A stretch of 64,000 nucleotides of DNA from Actinoplanes flavus (GCF_017592555.1 NZ_JAGFNS010000028.1:62001-126000), one strand, 5' to 3'; counted from the stretch's first letter, positions 41,401-50,666 are shown. Made by a program: numbers and translations. The notes: a model not told the origin generated them from the letters alone.

Positions 41401-43841
41401 TGAGCGAGATGACACTGACAGCGCTGCTGACGTTCGACGCCGGTCCCTGGCATGCGGCCGCGGACCGATGGCGGCAGCTCGCGCGGGGCATCGACAAGTC
41501 CACGGACCAGCTGATCAGGGGCACCCGCGACCTCGCCCATGCCTGGCCGGACGGGGCGGGCTCGGTGGCCGCGGCCGAGGAGGCCACCACCTTGCGTGCC
41601 GCGATGGACAACAGTTACAGCCGGGCCAACCGGGCCCGGGAGGTGATGGATCAGCATGCGTACTCGATGACCGCGCTGCGACAGCAGGCGGAGAACATTC
41701 TCGCCACCGCCCGGACGGCCGGATACACCGTGGACACGGTGACCATGACGATCACCGCGCCCGCGTCGGCGTACCTGGGTGGCGACGTGGACCGGACCGG
41801 CCGGGAGACGGGCGTCCTGCTGAACGATCTGCGTTCGGTCGTGGAGTACGCGCGGGCACAGGACGACGAGACGGCCGCGAGCATGAACGAGACCGTGCCG
41901 TCGGGACGGACCGGGTTCGCGCCCGCTCCGCCCCATGCGATCGCCCGGGCCGAGGAGCTGGCGCGGAAGCTCAGGGATCCGACCTACCAGCCGACCGCCG
42001 CGGAACTCGACGAGCTACGGGATCTGGTGAGACTGCACGGCCGGGACAAGGTCTTCGCCTACACGATTCTCCACGCTCTCGGGCCCGAAGGCCTGCTGGA
42101 GCTCAACGGCACACTGGCGACCTACCAGCTCGACCATCCCGGCAAGGACGCCGACGACATCCTGTTCAGCAGGAACACCGCCGACATGGTTCGGGACCTG
42201 CAGAACGGCCTCGGCGTCATGCTGGACACCGCGACCGAGCCGAGCGGCACCAGGGGCGGCCCGCGCGGGGAGGACTACGTTCCCGGCCGGTACGAGTTGC
42301 CCAGCCAGTGGGTCACCGATCTGATGGCCGCCGGGCGCGGCAGGATGGACATCGGCGACCCCGCCAGCCCGGCGCGGTACGTCGAGGACGTCTACGGCTA
42401 CCAACTGCTCGGCCCGCTGCTGCACAACGGCGGCCTCGACCCCGGCTTCCTGTCCACCGTCGGCGGGGACATCGTCGACTTCGAGATGGAACAGGGCAGG
42501 AACAGCGACCTGTGGCGTGCCGCCGGAGGCGACAACGTGCGCCTCGACTGGACCCAGGGCCACGACGACAACACGACACCCGCCGGCTACGACCCGGTGA
42601 ACGCCCTGATGGACGGGTTGTCCCGTAACGGTGACGCCACCCGGGACCTGCTCACCGGCGTCACCCGTCACAGCAGCGACGGCCCCGAGGGTGGCCGGCT
42701 GCCCCGACTCGACTACCTCCTCACCGACCGCGACTGGAACGCGACCACGGACCTTCCCGGCGGGCCGGGCTGGACGGCCGAGGTGATGAGGAACGGCGAG
42801 GACTACCAGAACGGTGCTCTCCACGATTTCGGTGTCGCCCTGGAACGCGCCACCACCGACACCCCCGGACCGGAGGCACGGCGTCTCGTCGAGGCGATCA
42901 TCTTCGAGACCAACGTCGACGAGCAGGCCATGGGCTACTCCGACGGCGGGACACCGGGGGATGGCAGGACCGGCGAGTTCACGGACATCGACCTGATCAA
43001 ACCGGAGATGCGCGATTCGATGGCCACCATCATGTCGGACTACATCGTCGACGTGAACCAGAACATCGCCGCCGGGCAACCGACGACCAGTGAATCGTTC
43101 CGGGTCGACCAGACCCATCTCACCCGTTTTCTGGCAGACCTCGGCAAGGACCAGGGCGCGCATCAGACCATCGCCTCGGCCGAGGCCGTGTACGCCGCGG
43201 GCATGTATGACCAGATCCTCTCCGGCCGGCAGAACCCGGACGCCGACCTCCGGGCCAACCTGGACGCGATGCGGGTCGTCTCGCACAACTACGGCAGCGT
43301 GCTCGGCACCATCGATTTCGGAGCGTCTCTGGAGCATCACGCCACCAGCGAAGAGCTGGACGAGAAGCACAACACGAGCGTCGAGGACCGGTACAGGGTG
43401 ATCGGTCCTCTGGTCGAGGGGACCGTGGGCGCGGCGGCGTCCCGGATTCCCGGCGCCGGCGACCTGGTCAACGGCTTCGCCGGCAATGTGCTGAGCGATC
43501 TCGAGGAGAGCGCGCAGATCGACAATCAGGGCCGGGCCACCTACGAGGTCGGTGCCATGCTCGGGGCCAGCCGTACCGCCGCGGTCGACATCACCGAGAT
43601 GTCGCTCTACCACAGTGGCAGACTCGAAAACCTGCCCGTGACCCTCTTCGGTCCGGACGGCAACTTGACGCCACCGGACAAGTGGGACGAGGACCAGCGT
43701 CTGGACTGGCAGGAATACAAGGGCGGGCGGGGGTTGGACACGGTGGGTAAGGCCGCCACCGACACGGCGGAGTCCTATCAGAGCGGCTACGACCAGGCGA
43801 GGGATCTCACGCTCAAGGCGACGAACGGTGGAACGAAGTGA
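41400..43841 (+). CDS. Large type VII-associated protein with WXG-like N-terminus
   Basis: An 813-residue protein. The first ~110 residues are helical and WXG-like (FDAGPWHAAADRWRQLARGI, HAWPDGAGSVAAAEEATTLR), matching the domain of secreted partners of EspC/EsxA-type proteins. The middle (about 170-720) is soluble and alpha-rich, resembling the DUF6571 group as I recall it, with LVRLHGRDKVFAYTILHALG, AAAGD-like acidic stretches and LVEAIIFETNVDEQAMGYSD. The C-terminal ~130 residues include a Gly/Ala stretch (GAAASRIPGAGDLVNGFAG) and YQSGYDQARD. There is no signal peptide and no recognised toxin motif. Confidence 0.72.
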   Translation: MSEMTLTALLTFDAGPWHAAADRWRQLARGIDKSTDQLIRGTRDLAHAWPDGAGSVAAAEEATTLRAAMDNSYSRANRAREVMDQHAYSMTALRQQAENILATARTAGYTVDTVTMTITAPASAYLGGDVDRTGRETGVLLNDLRSVVEYARAQDDETAASMNETVPSGRTGFAPAPPHAIARAEELARKLRDPTYQPTAAELDELRDLVRLHGRDKVFAYTILHALGPEGLLELNGTLATYQLDHPGKDADDILFSRNTADMVRDLQNGLGVMLDTATEPSGTRGGPRGEDYVPGRYELPSQWVTDLMAAGRGRMDIGDPASPARYVEDVYGYQLLGPLLHNGGLDPGFLSTVGGDIVDFEMEQGRNSDLWRAAGGDNVRLDWTQGHDDNTTPAGYDPVNALMDGLSRNGDATRDLLTGVTRHSSDGPEGGRLPRLDYLLTDRDWNATTDLPGGPGWTAEVMRNGEDYQNGALHDFGVALERATTDTPGPEARRLVEAIIFETNVDEQAMGYSDGGTPGDGRTGEFTDIDLIKPEMRDSMATIMSDYIVDVNQNIAAGQPTTSESFRVDQTHLTRFLADLGKDQGAHQTIASAEAVYAAGMYDQILSGRQNPDADLRANLDAMRVVSHNYGSVLGTIDFGASLEHHATSEELDEKHNTSVEDRYRVIGPLVEGTVGAAASRIPGAGDLVNGFAGNVLSDLEESAQIDNQGRATYEVGAMLGASRTAAVDITEMSLYHSGRLENLPVTLFGPDGNLTPPDKWDEDQRLDWQEYKGGRGLDTVGKAATDTAESYQSGYDQARDLTLKATNGGTK

Positions 43842-44503
43842 AACGGTGTGCTGCGGCGGTCGCCGCCCTGATGGTGGGTCTGGTGACGGTGGGTTGTACC
43901 GGTCCCGCCGAGCCCACAGATATGGGCGTGCCGTCGCCGTCGAGCGCGCCGGGCGCCGCCGCCTCCTCGATGACCTTCGAGGAGGCGGCCCGCACACTGC
44001 CAATGGACGGAACCGCGGATCTGCCGATCAGCTGGGACTCCTCCGAGATTCCGGACACCGAGCAACTCCTTGCCGCCAGGAGAAGTCTCGTGTTCGGCTA
44101 CTGGTTGCGTAGTTCGCTCGACTGGAGCCCGATCGTTCCGCTCGGCCGGTTCCTCCACACCGAGAAGCATTACCGGGAAACCCTCGCACCGTTCGCTGAC
44201 GTCACCGACGCCGAGAATCGGTCGACCGGTCCCCTCTGGGTCAAAGTCATGGGTGTCGAGGAGACCGGCACGGACCAGGTCCGGGTGACGTTCTGCACCG
44301 ACATCGGCTGGTGGCACCGTAGCGCCGAGAACAAACAGCAGGTCAGGAAGAACCGGGCGAACCTGGAATCGTACGTCCTGAAAAACGTCCGGACCGGCGA
44401 CGGCGAACCCCGTTGGCTTGCCGACCAACGTTTCAATCCCGACGGCGACCGGGAAGCGAAATACGGCGCGCAGTGTACGAAGTGGGCCCAGCACCAGCCC
44501 TGA
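43838..44503 (+). CDS. Lipoprotein, third gene of the type VII-associated cassette
   Basis: A 221-residue exported lipoprotein. A short signal peptide (MKRCAAAVAALMVGLVTVGC) ends in a lipobox, followed by a Ser/Pro/Ala-rich spacer. The mature domain (about 50-221) has SLVFGYWLRSSLDWSPIVPL, GPLWVKVMGVEETGTDQVRV and TFCTDIGWWHRSAENKQQ, and resembles SnoaL/NTF2-like lipoproteins only loosely. The GTG overlaps the previous stop by four bases (GTGA). The coupling suggests a surface partner of, or protection against, the large protein; this is inference. Confidence 0.75.
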   Translation: MKRCAAAVAALMVGLVTVGCTGPAEPTDMGVPSPSSAPGAAASSMTFEEAARTLPMDGTADLPISWDSSEIPDTEQLLAARRSLVFGYWLRSSLDWSPIVPLGRFLHTEKHYRETLAPFADVTDAENRSTGPLWVKVMGVEETGTDQVRVTFCTDIGWWHRSAENKQQVRKNRANLESYVLKNVRTGDGEPRWLADQRFNPDGDREAKYGAQCTKWAQHQP

Positions 44504-44509
44504 CGAGGA

Positions 44510-46147
44510 TCACTCGGCGGTCAGGAGTCGTTGTTCCACGACGACGGGGACGGAGAGGGTCTTGTAGCCGACCGAGTCGAAGAGGATCATCATGCGGTCC
44601 TCCTCGTAGTTCATCACCATGCCGGTGCCCCACTCGTCGTGGCGGACGCGGCTGTGGACCGGGAACGGGCCCTCCGGCTCGGCGGCGGCTATCTCCTGGG
44701 CGGTGCCGTCGGCGCAGTTGTCGCAGTGGCCGCACGGTTTGCGGAGGTCTTCGCCGAAGTAGGCCAGCAGCGTCTCGGTACGGCACTGCCGGGACTGGGC
44801 GAACCCGCGCATCATGTCGGTCCGGGACTTGACGACCGCCTGCTGACGTTCGTACTCCGCCGACGCGGCCTCGGCCGCCGCGGCCGGGAGTGGCGCACGG
44901 GCCGGGACCGTCAGTTTGTGGCCGGTGGCGGTTCGCACCGCGCCGACCTGTTCCAGCAGGTTGAGGTATTGGCCGAGTTTGCGCGGCCCGAGCCCGGTGG
45001 CCTTCTGCAGCGCGGTCTTGGTGGCCGGGCCCTTGTGCAGTTCGCCGGCCAGGTCGCGCAGTTCGCCGAGGTCGGGGGAGCCGCCCTGGAAGAAGCGCTG
45101 GATGGCTTCGTCCTCGGCGCGCCAGAGCAGCAGGGCGCGGGCCGGTTCGCCGTCGCGGCCGGCGCGGCCGATCTCCTGGAAGTAGCTGTCCGGGGAGTCG
45201 GGCAGGGCGACGTGCGCGACCCAGCGGATGTTGGGCTTGTCGATGCCCATGCCGAACGCGGAGGTCGCCACCATGATGTCGACCTTGTCGTCGGAGAAGT
45301 CGCTGTGCCGCTGCTCGCGGACGCCGGCGGCCATCCCGCCGTGGTAGAAGGTGGCCGGGTAGCCGGACGTGGTGAGGCGTTCGGCGAGTTCCTCGGCGGC
45401 CCGCCGGGTGGCCACGTAGATGATGCCGGGCCGCTGTTCCTCGTCGAGCAGCGTGGTGAGGCGGCGCCACCGGTACGCGTCGTCCGGGCAGTACGCGACC
45501 TCGAGGAACAGGTTGCGCCGGTCCAGTCCGGACACGTGGATCTCGGGCCGGCGCAGGCGCAGGCGGGTGATGATGTCGTCGCGGACCGGCGGCGACGCGG
45601 TGGCGGTGAGCGCCAGGATCGGTGGCCGGCCCAGCTGTTCGATCATGTCGCCGAGCGCCAGGTAGTCGGGCCGGAAGTCGTGGCCCCAGGCGGAGATGCA
45701 GTGCGCCTCGTCGACGGCGACCAGGCCGGGCTTGAGGGAGCGCACCTCGGCCAGCCGCTCCGGGTCGCTGAGCTGCTCGGGCGTGATGAAGAGGAACTCG
45801 GCCTCGCCGCGCCGGATCGCCTCGACGGCTTCGCGCTGCTCCTTCGGCGTCTCCGCGGAGCTGACCCGGACGGCGCGGATGGTGGGATCGCCGCGTTCGT
45901 TGAGGGCGGCGATCTGGTCCTGCTGGAGGGCGAGCAGCGGGGAGACCACCACGGTCGGCCCGGGCAGCAGCACGGCCGGAATCTGGTAGATGGCCGACTT
46001 GCCGGCGCCGGTCGGGAGCACCACGAGGGTGTCCTTGCGGCGGAGCACGGCGCGCATCGGCTTGAACTGGCCGGGCCGCAGCCGGGGCCAGCCGAACCGG
46101 GTGCGGGCCACGCGGCGCAGGCGTGGCCCGTAGACGGGGAGTTGCAT
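44510..46147 (-). CDS. recQ: RecQ-family ATP-dependent DNA helicase
   Basis: A 545-residue 3'-5' helicase. Motif I is VVLPTGAGKSAIYQIP, motif II is VAVDEAHCISAWGHDFRPDY (DEAH), motif III is ILALTATASPPVRDD, motif V/VI is MVATSAFGMGIDKPNIRW and QEIGRAGRDGEPARALLLW. A zinc-binding region follows (RQCRTETLLAYFGEDLRKPC, GHCDNC). The C-terminus is short, ending in a small beta domain (VRHDEWGTGMVM), with no HRDC. ATG chosen at MQLPVYGPRLRRVARTRFGW; upstream frame is non-coding. It lies behind a small membrane protein gene by 16 bp. Confidence 0.93.
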   Translation of the reverse strand: MQLPVYGPRLRRVARTRFGWPRLRPGQFKPMRAVLRRKDTLVVLPTGAGKSAIYQIPAVLLPGPTVVVSPLLALQQDQIAALNERGDPTIRAVRVSSAETPKEQREAVEAIRRGEAEFLFITPEQLSDPERLAEVRSLKPGLVAVDEAHCISAWGHDFRPDYLALGDMIEQLGRPPILALTATASPPVRDDIITRLRLRRPEIHVSGLDRRNLFLEVAYCPDDAYRWRRLTTLLDEEQRPGIIYVATRRAAEELAERLTTSGYPATFYHGGMAAGVREQRHSDFSDDKVDIMVATSAFGMGIDKPNIRWVAHVALPDSPDSYFQEIGRAGRDGEPARALLLWRAEDEAIQRFFQGGSPDLGELRDLAGELHKGPATKTALQKATGLGPRKLGQYLNLLEQVGAVRTATGHKLTVPARAPLPAAAAEAASAEYERQQAVVKSRTDMMRGFAQSRQCRTETLLAYFGEDLRKPCGHCDNCADGTAQEIAAAEPEGPFPVHSRVRHDEWGTGMVMNYEEDRMMILFDSVGYKTLSVPVVVEQRLLTAE

Positions 46148-46163
46148 GGCCGCCCCGGTACCC

Positions 46164-46289
46164 CTATTTGCCGCGGAACATGCGGCGGATCGCCCAGAGC
46201 AGGAAGAGCACCGCGCACGCGATGCCGAGAAGCCGGACGGCGTGCACCTGGGACCAGTCGACACCGGTCGCCGCGACGGTAGTGAGCAC
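46164..46289 (-). CDS. 41-residue single-span membrane protein
   Basis: Reading from GTG 46289 (or GTG 46295) gives VLTTVAATGVDWSQVHAVRL, then LGIACAVLFLLWAIRRMFRG and K. One hydrophobic helix is followed by a basic end, a plausible N-out or tail-basic topology. It lies 16 bp upstream of recQ on the same strand. The start codon lacks a strong ribosome-binding site (AGGA only), so confidence is moderate. Confidence 0.5.
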   Translation of the reverse strand: MLTTVAATGVDWSQVHAVRLLGIACAVLFLLWAIRRMFRGK

Positions 46290-46408
46290 GTGCACATCCT
46301 ACTGATCGGGAGCCACAGGAAATAGAAAGGTTTGTTGACTAAAGTCTGCGGGGGGTGTGACCATAGGTCCCCGACGGGGGAGCGAAAGTATCGGAGGTAC
46401 GGGGGCAC

Positions 46409-47971
46409 ATGTCCATTCACGGCGAATTGCCGGAGTTGGCGGCCGCGGTCCTACAGCCGGGCTTCGTCGGAACGACCGCCCCGGACTGGGTCCGCCGGTG
46501 GCTCGGCGCCGGGCTCGGGGGAGTGGCCCTCTTCGCGCGCAACGTGGAGTCACCCGGACAGGTGGCCGCCTTGACGGCGCAGCTGCGCGCCGAGCACCCG
46601 GATGTGATCGTGGCCATCGACGAGGAGGCCGGTGACGTCACCCGGTTCGAGTCGCGGCTCGGCAGCTCCCGGCCCGGCAATCTGGCGCTCGGCGCGGTCG
46701 ACGACGCCGATCTCACCGAGACGGTCGCCCGCGATCTCGGCCGGGAACTGGCCGACGCCGGCATCACCCTGAACTACGCGCCGGACGCCGACGTCAACAG
46801 CAACCCCAAGAACCCGGTCATCGGGGTACGGGCATTCGGCGCCGAACCGCACCTGGTGGCCCGGCACACCGCTGCCTTCGTCCGCGGGCTCCAGGAGTCC
46901 GGGGTGGCCGGGTGCGCCAAGCACTTCCCGGGGCACGGTGACACCGCCGTCGACTCGCACCACGATCTCCCGGTCATCGACCGCACCGCGGCCGAGCTGG
47001 CGGCCTGCGAACTGGTCCCGTTCCGGGCGGCGATCGCGGCCGGTGCCCGGGCGGTGATGACCGGGCACCTGCTGGTCCCGGCGTACGACACCGAGCTGCC
47101 CGCCACGCTCAGCCCGCGCATCCTGACCGGCCTGCTGCGCGAGGAGTTCGGCTTCGACGGCCTCATCGTCACCGACGCCATCGAGATGCAGGGCGTCCGC
47201 CACCGCTACGGGCTGGAGGGCGCCATCGTCCGGGCGCTGGCCGCCGGCGCGGACGCGGTCTGCGTGGGCGGTGAGCACGCCGACGAGCAGATCGCGATCC
47301 GGCTGCGGGACGCCATCGTCGCGGCGGTGCGGTCCGGGGAGCTGCCCGAGGAGCGCCTGCACGACGCGGTACGCCGGGTCCGCGCCCTCGGCTCCTGGAC
47401 CACCCGCGTCCAGACCGCCACCGGCGCCCGTGCGGTCGCGGACGCCGCGGCCGGCAACGAGGTGGCCGTCCTCGGTTCGACGGTCGGGTTCGAGGCGGCC
47501 CGCCGCGCGGTCCGGGTGACCGCCGCCGACGGTGGTCCCGAGCTGCCGGTGACCGGAGTCCCGCACGTGGTCGAGTTCGCGCCACTGCGCAACATCGCCA
47601 TCGGCAGCGAGACGCCGTGGGGTGTCGGCGAGCCGCTCGCCGAGCTGCTGCCCGGCACCACGTCGGTCCGGTTCTCCGCCGACGACCTGGAGCCGCTGGC
47701 CGACCCGGCGGCCCCGGTGCTGGCCGGAGCGGGTGGGCGCCCGCTCGTGCTGGTGGTCCGGGACGTGCACCGGCACCCGTGGATCGCCGGCACGCTGAGC
47801 CGGGTGCTGGAGGCCCGGCCGGACGCGATCGTCGTCGAGATGGGCATCCCGGTCACGGTGACCGGCGGCGTCCACATCGCCACCCACGGCGCGACCCGGG
47901 CGCTGGGCCGCGCCGCCGCCGAACTGATCGCCGGCCTCGACGTGCCCTCCCCCCAACCGGTCGCCGCCTGA
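46409..47971 (+). CDS. GH3 glycoside hydrolase, NagZ-like
   Basis: A 520-residue protein. The GH3 catalytic domain has the NagZ hallmark GCAKHFPGHGDTAVDSHHDL (His acting with Asp as acid/base) and nucleophile Asp in LIVTDAIEMQGVR. DVIVAIDEEAGDVTRFESRL is the substrate-site loop. A C-terminal alpha/beta domain (about 350-520) is present. There is no signal peptide, so action is cytosolic, likely releasing N-acetylglucosamine from cell-wall fragments. GGAGGTACGG precedes the ATG. The dyad GACT-AA-AGTC in a TTGTTGACTAAAGTC stretch upstream may be a ROK-type regulator site (weak). Confidence 0.88.
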   Translation: MSIHGELPELAAAVLQPGFVGTTAPDWVRRWLGAGLGGVALFARNVESPGQVAALTAQLRAEHPDVIVAIDEEAGDVTRFESRLGSSRPGNLALGAVDDADLTETVARDLGRELADAGITLNYAPDADVNSNPKNPVIGVRAFGAEPHLVARHTAAFVRGLQESGVAGCAKHFPGHGDTAVDSHHDLPVIDRTAAELAACELVPFRAAIAAGARAVMTGHLLVPAYDTELPATLSPRILTGLLREEFGFDGLIVTDAIEMQGVRHRYGLEGAIVRALAAGADAVCVGGEHADEQIAIRLRDAIVAAVRSGELPEERLHDAVRRVRALGSWTTRVQTATGARAVADAAAGNEVAVLGSTVGFEAARRAVRVTAADGGPELPVTGVPHVVEFAPLRNIAIGSETPWGVGEPLAELLPGTTSVRFSADDLEPLADPAAPVLAGAGGRPLVLVVRDVHRHPWIAGTLSRVLEARPDAIVVEMGIPVTVTGGVHIATHGATRALGRAAAELIAGLDVPSPQPVAA

Positions 47972-48036
47972 CCGGCGCTCGGCGGGCCGTTCACCCGGCC
48001 GGGCCGGGGTTGCTCGCCGCGCGTACCGTGGAAAGG

Positions 48037-48363
48037 GTGTTGATCTCGAAGCCCCGCCGCCGCATCGCCGCCGCACTCGCCTCGGCCGTTCTCGGCCTCG
48101 CGCTGCTCACCGGGTGCGGTGACGACGTGAGCTGCGGCCTCGACCAGTGCACCGTGACCATCGCCCGAGAGACCAACGCCAGCGTCGACGTGCTCGGCGT
48201 CGAGGCGAAGTTCGTCTCCGCCGACGAGAACACCGTGACCCTCGACGTGGCCGGCGAGCAGATCCAGCTCACCAAGGGCCAGCAGGCGATCGAGGCCGGC
48301 GGCCTGACCTTCAGCCTGTCCAGCGTGACGCCGGACGAGATCCAGGTGGAAGTGTCGCGCTGA
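48037..48363 (+). CDS. Small lipoprotein
   Basis: A 108-residue lipoprotein: basic KPRRRIAAAL, hydrophobic ASAVLGLALL, lipobox LLTGC, then a small beta-rich domain with two more Cys (DVSCGLDQCTVTI) and ITQLTKG-like strands (EQIQLTKGQQAIEAGGLTFS). It is probably anchored on the outer leaflet of the membrane. TACCGT lies 7 nt before the GTG, supporting a leaderless start. Function unknown. Confidence 0.75.
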   Translation: MLISKPRRRIAAALASAVLGLALLTGCGDDVSCGLDQCTVTIARETNASVDVLGVEAKFVSADENTVTLDVAGEQIQLTKGQQAIEAGGLTFSLSSVTPDEIQVEVSR

Positions 48364-48406
48364 GGCAGCACGTTTGACGATCGTCGCTCCCGGTCACATG
48401 GGGGAC

Positions 48407-49234
48407 ATGTCCTCCACAGCCTCGAACGTCAAATACACCGCGTCACGGGCCGCCGAGAGCAAACCCCTGGAGTTTCTGGCCCGGGGCGGCTTCATCGGGT
48501 ACGGCATCATCCACCTGCTGTTCGCGTGGATCGCGTTGCAGGTGGCCTTCGGCAGCGGCTCCGGTCAGGACAGCGACCAGTCCGGAGCCCTCCAGGCCAT
48601 CGCCCGGCAGTCGTTCGGCAAGACGTTGCTGATCGTCATCGCCGTCGGCCTGGCCGCCATGGCGATCTGGCAGGCCTTCGAGGCGGCCGTCGGCGAGAGC
48701 GGCCCGCGGGACCGCACCGCGATGGCCGAGCGGGTGCTCTCCGGCGTCCGGGCCGTCCTCTACGGCTACCTCGCCTGGATGGCGGTCAAGATCGTGCAGG
48801 GCGCGAACGCCTCGATGGGTGACAACTACCAGAGCAAGACCTCCGGCCTGATGGCCTCGGACGGCGGCCGGTGGCTGGTCGCGCTGATCGGCCTGGTCGT
48901 GCTCGGCGTCGGCGCCGGCATGGCCTGGTACGGCTACCGGCGCAAGTTCGTGAAGCACCTCAACACCCAGCAGATGCCGGCCGGCACCCGCCAGCCGATC
49001 ATCCGCCTCGGCGTGGCCGGTTACCTGGCCAAGGGCACGGCGTACGCGATCGCCGGTCTGCTCTTCGTCGCCGCCGCCGTCAACTACGATCCGGACAAGG
49101 CCCGTGGTCTGGACGCGGCGCTCAAGACGCTGGCCAGGCACTCCTGGGGTGTGTGGTTGCTGGCTCTGATCGCCGCCGGCATCGCGGCCTTCGGCGTCTA
49201 CTGCGTGGCGCAGGCTCGCTATCGAAAGATCTGA
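48407..49234 (+). CDS. DUF1206 membrane protein
   Basis: A 275-residue membrane protein with six helices arranged as three similar pairs: FLARGGFIGYGIIHLLFAWI, LYGYLAWMAVKIV and GYLAKGTAYAIAGLLFVAAA, each pair carrying the family's repeated LARxGFxGYGxxH-type pattern (LEFLARGGFIGYG, GVAGYLAKGTAYAI). Function of DUF1206 is unknown. ATG 48407 is preferred as the start of conserved sequence; ATG 48398 and TTG 48374 are alternatives. It ends at a strong hairpin. Confidence 0.85.
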   Translation: MSSTASNVKYTASRAAESKPLEFLARGGFIGYGIIHLLFAWIALQVAFGSGSGQDSDQSGALQAIARQSFGKTLLIVIAVGLAAMAIWQAFEAAVGESGPRDRTAMAERVLSGVRAVLYGYLAWMAVKIVQGANASMGDNYQSKTSGLMASDGGRWLVALIGLVVLGVGAGMAWYGYRRKFVKHLNTQQMPAGTRQPIIRLGVAGYLAKGTAYAIAGLLFVAAAVNYDPDKARGLDAALKTLARHSWGVWLLALIAAGIAAFGVYCVAQARYRKI

Positions 49235-49248
49235 CCCGGAACCCTGGG

Positions 49249-49285
49249 CGGCGGCGGATGTGAGCTATCTCGGCATCCGCCGCCG
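49249..49285 (+). terminator. Strong hairpin after DUF1206 gene
   Basis: A perfect 12-bp stem (CGGCGGCGGATG / CATCCGCCGCCG) with a 13-base loop starts 15 bases after the stop codon. Confidence 0.7.
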
Positions 49286-49341
49286 TCGGTGTGTAGACGC
49301 ACCGCGGGGGGCAAGGCTTCACGTCCGTGGAGGCAATACCA

Positions 49342-50511
49342 GTGACCAGTACGAGGATCGTCCTACTGGACGTCCTGGGGGCGGCGGCCGTGGCGCTCCT
49401 GCTCGTCGAGATCGCGCACCGGGTGATGCTGCGGCTCGGCCGGAAATCCCCGCTCGCCACCGATCTGGCGCGGAAGCTGCACCGTCCGTTGCTGACCACC
49501 GTCACGCTGCTGACGGTGCAGCAGGCGGTCCGGGTCTGGGCCGACGACTTCGCCGGCCGGTCCGGCGTGATGCACCTGCTCGTGCTGCTCTGCATCACCG
49601 CGTCCGCCTGGCTGGTCGGCGCCATGCTGCTGGTGCTGGAGGACATGGCGCTGGCCCGATGGCACACCGACGTGCCGGACAACCGCAAGCGCCGCCGGTT
49701 CCGGACGCAGGTGGTGATGCTGCGCCGGGTCACCGTGGCCGGCATCGTGGTGCTGACCGCCGGTGTCATGCTGATGACCTTTCCGGGGATCCGCGCGCTC
49801 GGCGCCAGCGTGCTGGCCTCGGCCGGGTTGATCAGCGTGGTGGCGGCCCTGGCCGCGCAGAGCACGCTGGGCAACCTGTTCGCCGGCGTGCAACTGGCGT
49901 TCAGTGACGCGATCCGGGTCGACGACGTGGTCGTGGTGGAGCAGGAGTGGGGCCGGATCCAGGAGATCACCCTCACCCACGTGGTGGTGCAGATCTGGGA
50001 CGACCGCCGGCTCATCCTGCCCACCTCGTACTTCACCACCAAACCGTTCCAGAACTGGACGCGTACCGGGTCGGCGGTGCTCGGCACGGCCGAGATCGAC
50101 GTGGACTGGTCCACCCCGGTGGAGCCGGTCCGGGGCGAGTTGCAGCGGGTCTGCGAGAGCAGCGACCTGTGGGACGGCCGGGTCTGTGTGCTCCAGGTGA
50201 CCGAGGCGATCGACGGCCGGGTCCGGCTGCGCGCGCTGGTCAGCGCCAACGACGCGGCCGCGCTCTGGGACCTGCGCTGCCTGGTCCGGGAGGAGCTGGT
50301 CTGCTGGATCTGGGAGAACCAGCGTGGCGCGCTGCCGCGGCTGCGCGCCGAGGTGCAGTCGGTGGCGTCCGAGCCGGCCCGGGTGGGCGGTCACATCGGC
50401 CCCGGCCCGACGTCCGACGCGGCCCGGGTGTTCAGCGGTGGGCTGGACGGCGACACCCGCGGGCTGGTGTTCGGCGGTCCGGTCCAGGTCGCCCCGGAAC
50501 ACAAGGATTGA
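49342..50511 (+). CDS. MscS-family mechanosensitive ion channel
   Basis: A 389-residue channel protein. Four hydrophobic helices (about 5-25, 55-65, 75-105 and 130-150) precede the pore helix RALGASVLASAGLISVVAAL, then AAQSTLGNLFAGVQLAFSDA. The MscS beta domain follows with IRVDDVVVVEQEWGRIQEIT, THVVVQIWDDRRLILPTSYF and PFQNWTRTG. Length and order fit the YbdG/MscS type. GGAGG 8 bases upstream favours GTG 49342 over GTG 49327. The 3' end of the gene forms the first unit of a tandem repeat. Confidence 0.92.
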   Translation: MTSTRIVLLDVLGAAAVALLLVEIAHRVMLRLGRKSPLATDLARKLHRPLLTTVTLLTVQQAVRVWADDFAGRSGVMHLLVLLCITASAWLVGAMLLVLEDMALARWHTDVPDNRKRRRFRTQVVMLRRVTVAGIVVLTAGVMLMTFPGIRALGASVLASAGLISVVAALAAQSTLGNLFAGVQLAFSDAIRVDDVVVVEQEWGRIQEITLTHVVVQIWDDRRLILPTSYFTTKPFQNWTRTGSAVLGTAEIDVDWSTPVEPVRGELQRVCESSDLWDGRVCVLQVTEAIDGRVRLRALVSANDAAALWDLRCLVREELVCWIWENQRGALPRLRAEVQSVASEPARVGGHIGPGPTSDAARVFSGGLDGDTRGLVFGGPVQVAPEHKD

Positions 50512-50666
50512 GGAGGCCCGGATCCGGTTGCCCGGTATCGCAACGAGGAAAGGGATCCGGTTGCCCGGTATCGCGAGGAGGGAAAGGCCCGGTCCCGGTC
50601 GCCCCGGGCGGTAAGGATGGAAAACGCCGGACCCGGTTGCCCCGGGCGGTAAGGATTGAGGGGGCG
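50481..50666 (+). repeat. Five imperfect 33-39 bp tandem repeats
   Basis: Units start near 50481, 50519, 50553, 50591 and 50629. The consensus is GG(A/T)CCCGGT(C/T)GCCC(C)GG followed by a variable middle and AAGGA(T)(T)GAG. The first unit contains the end and stop codon of mscS. Units 2 and 3 share GGATCCGGTTGCCCGGTATC; units 4 and 5 share GCCCCGGGCGGTAAGGAT. It looks like duplication of the mscS 3' end into the spacer before the holin-like gene. Confidence 0.75.

Noticed and set aside
42015..44003. 662-codon minus-strand frame across the secretion-associated operon
   Set aside because: Low-complexity Val/Gly/Arg/His composition; the plus strand has coupled genes with start/stop overlaps and recognisable motifs.
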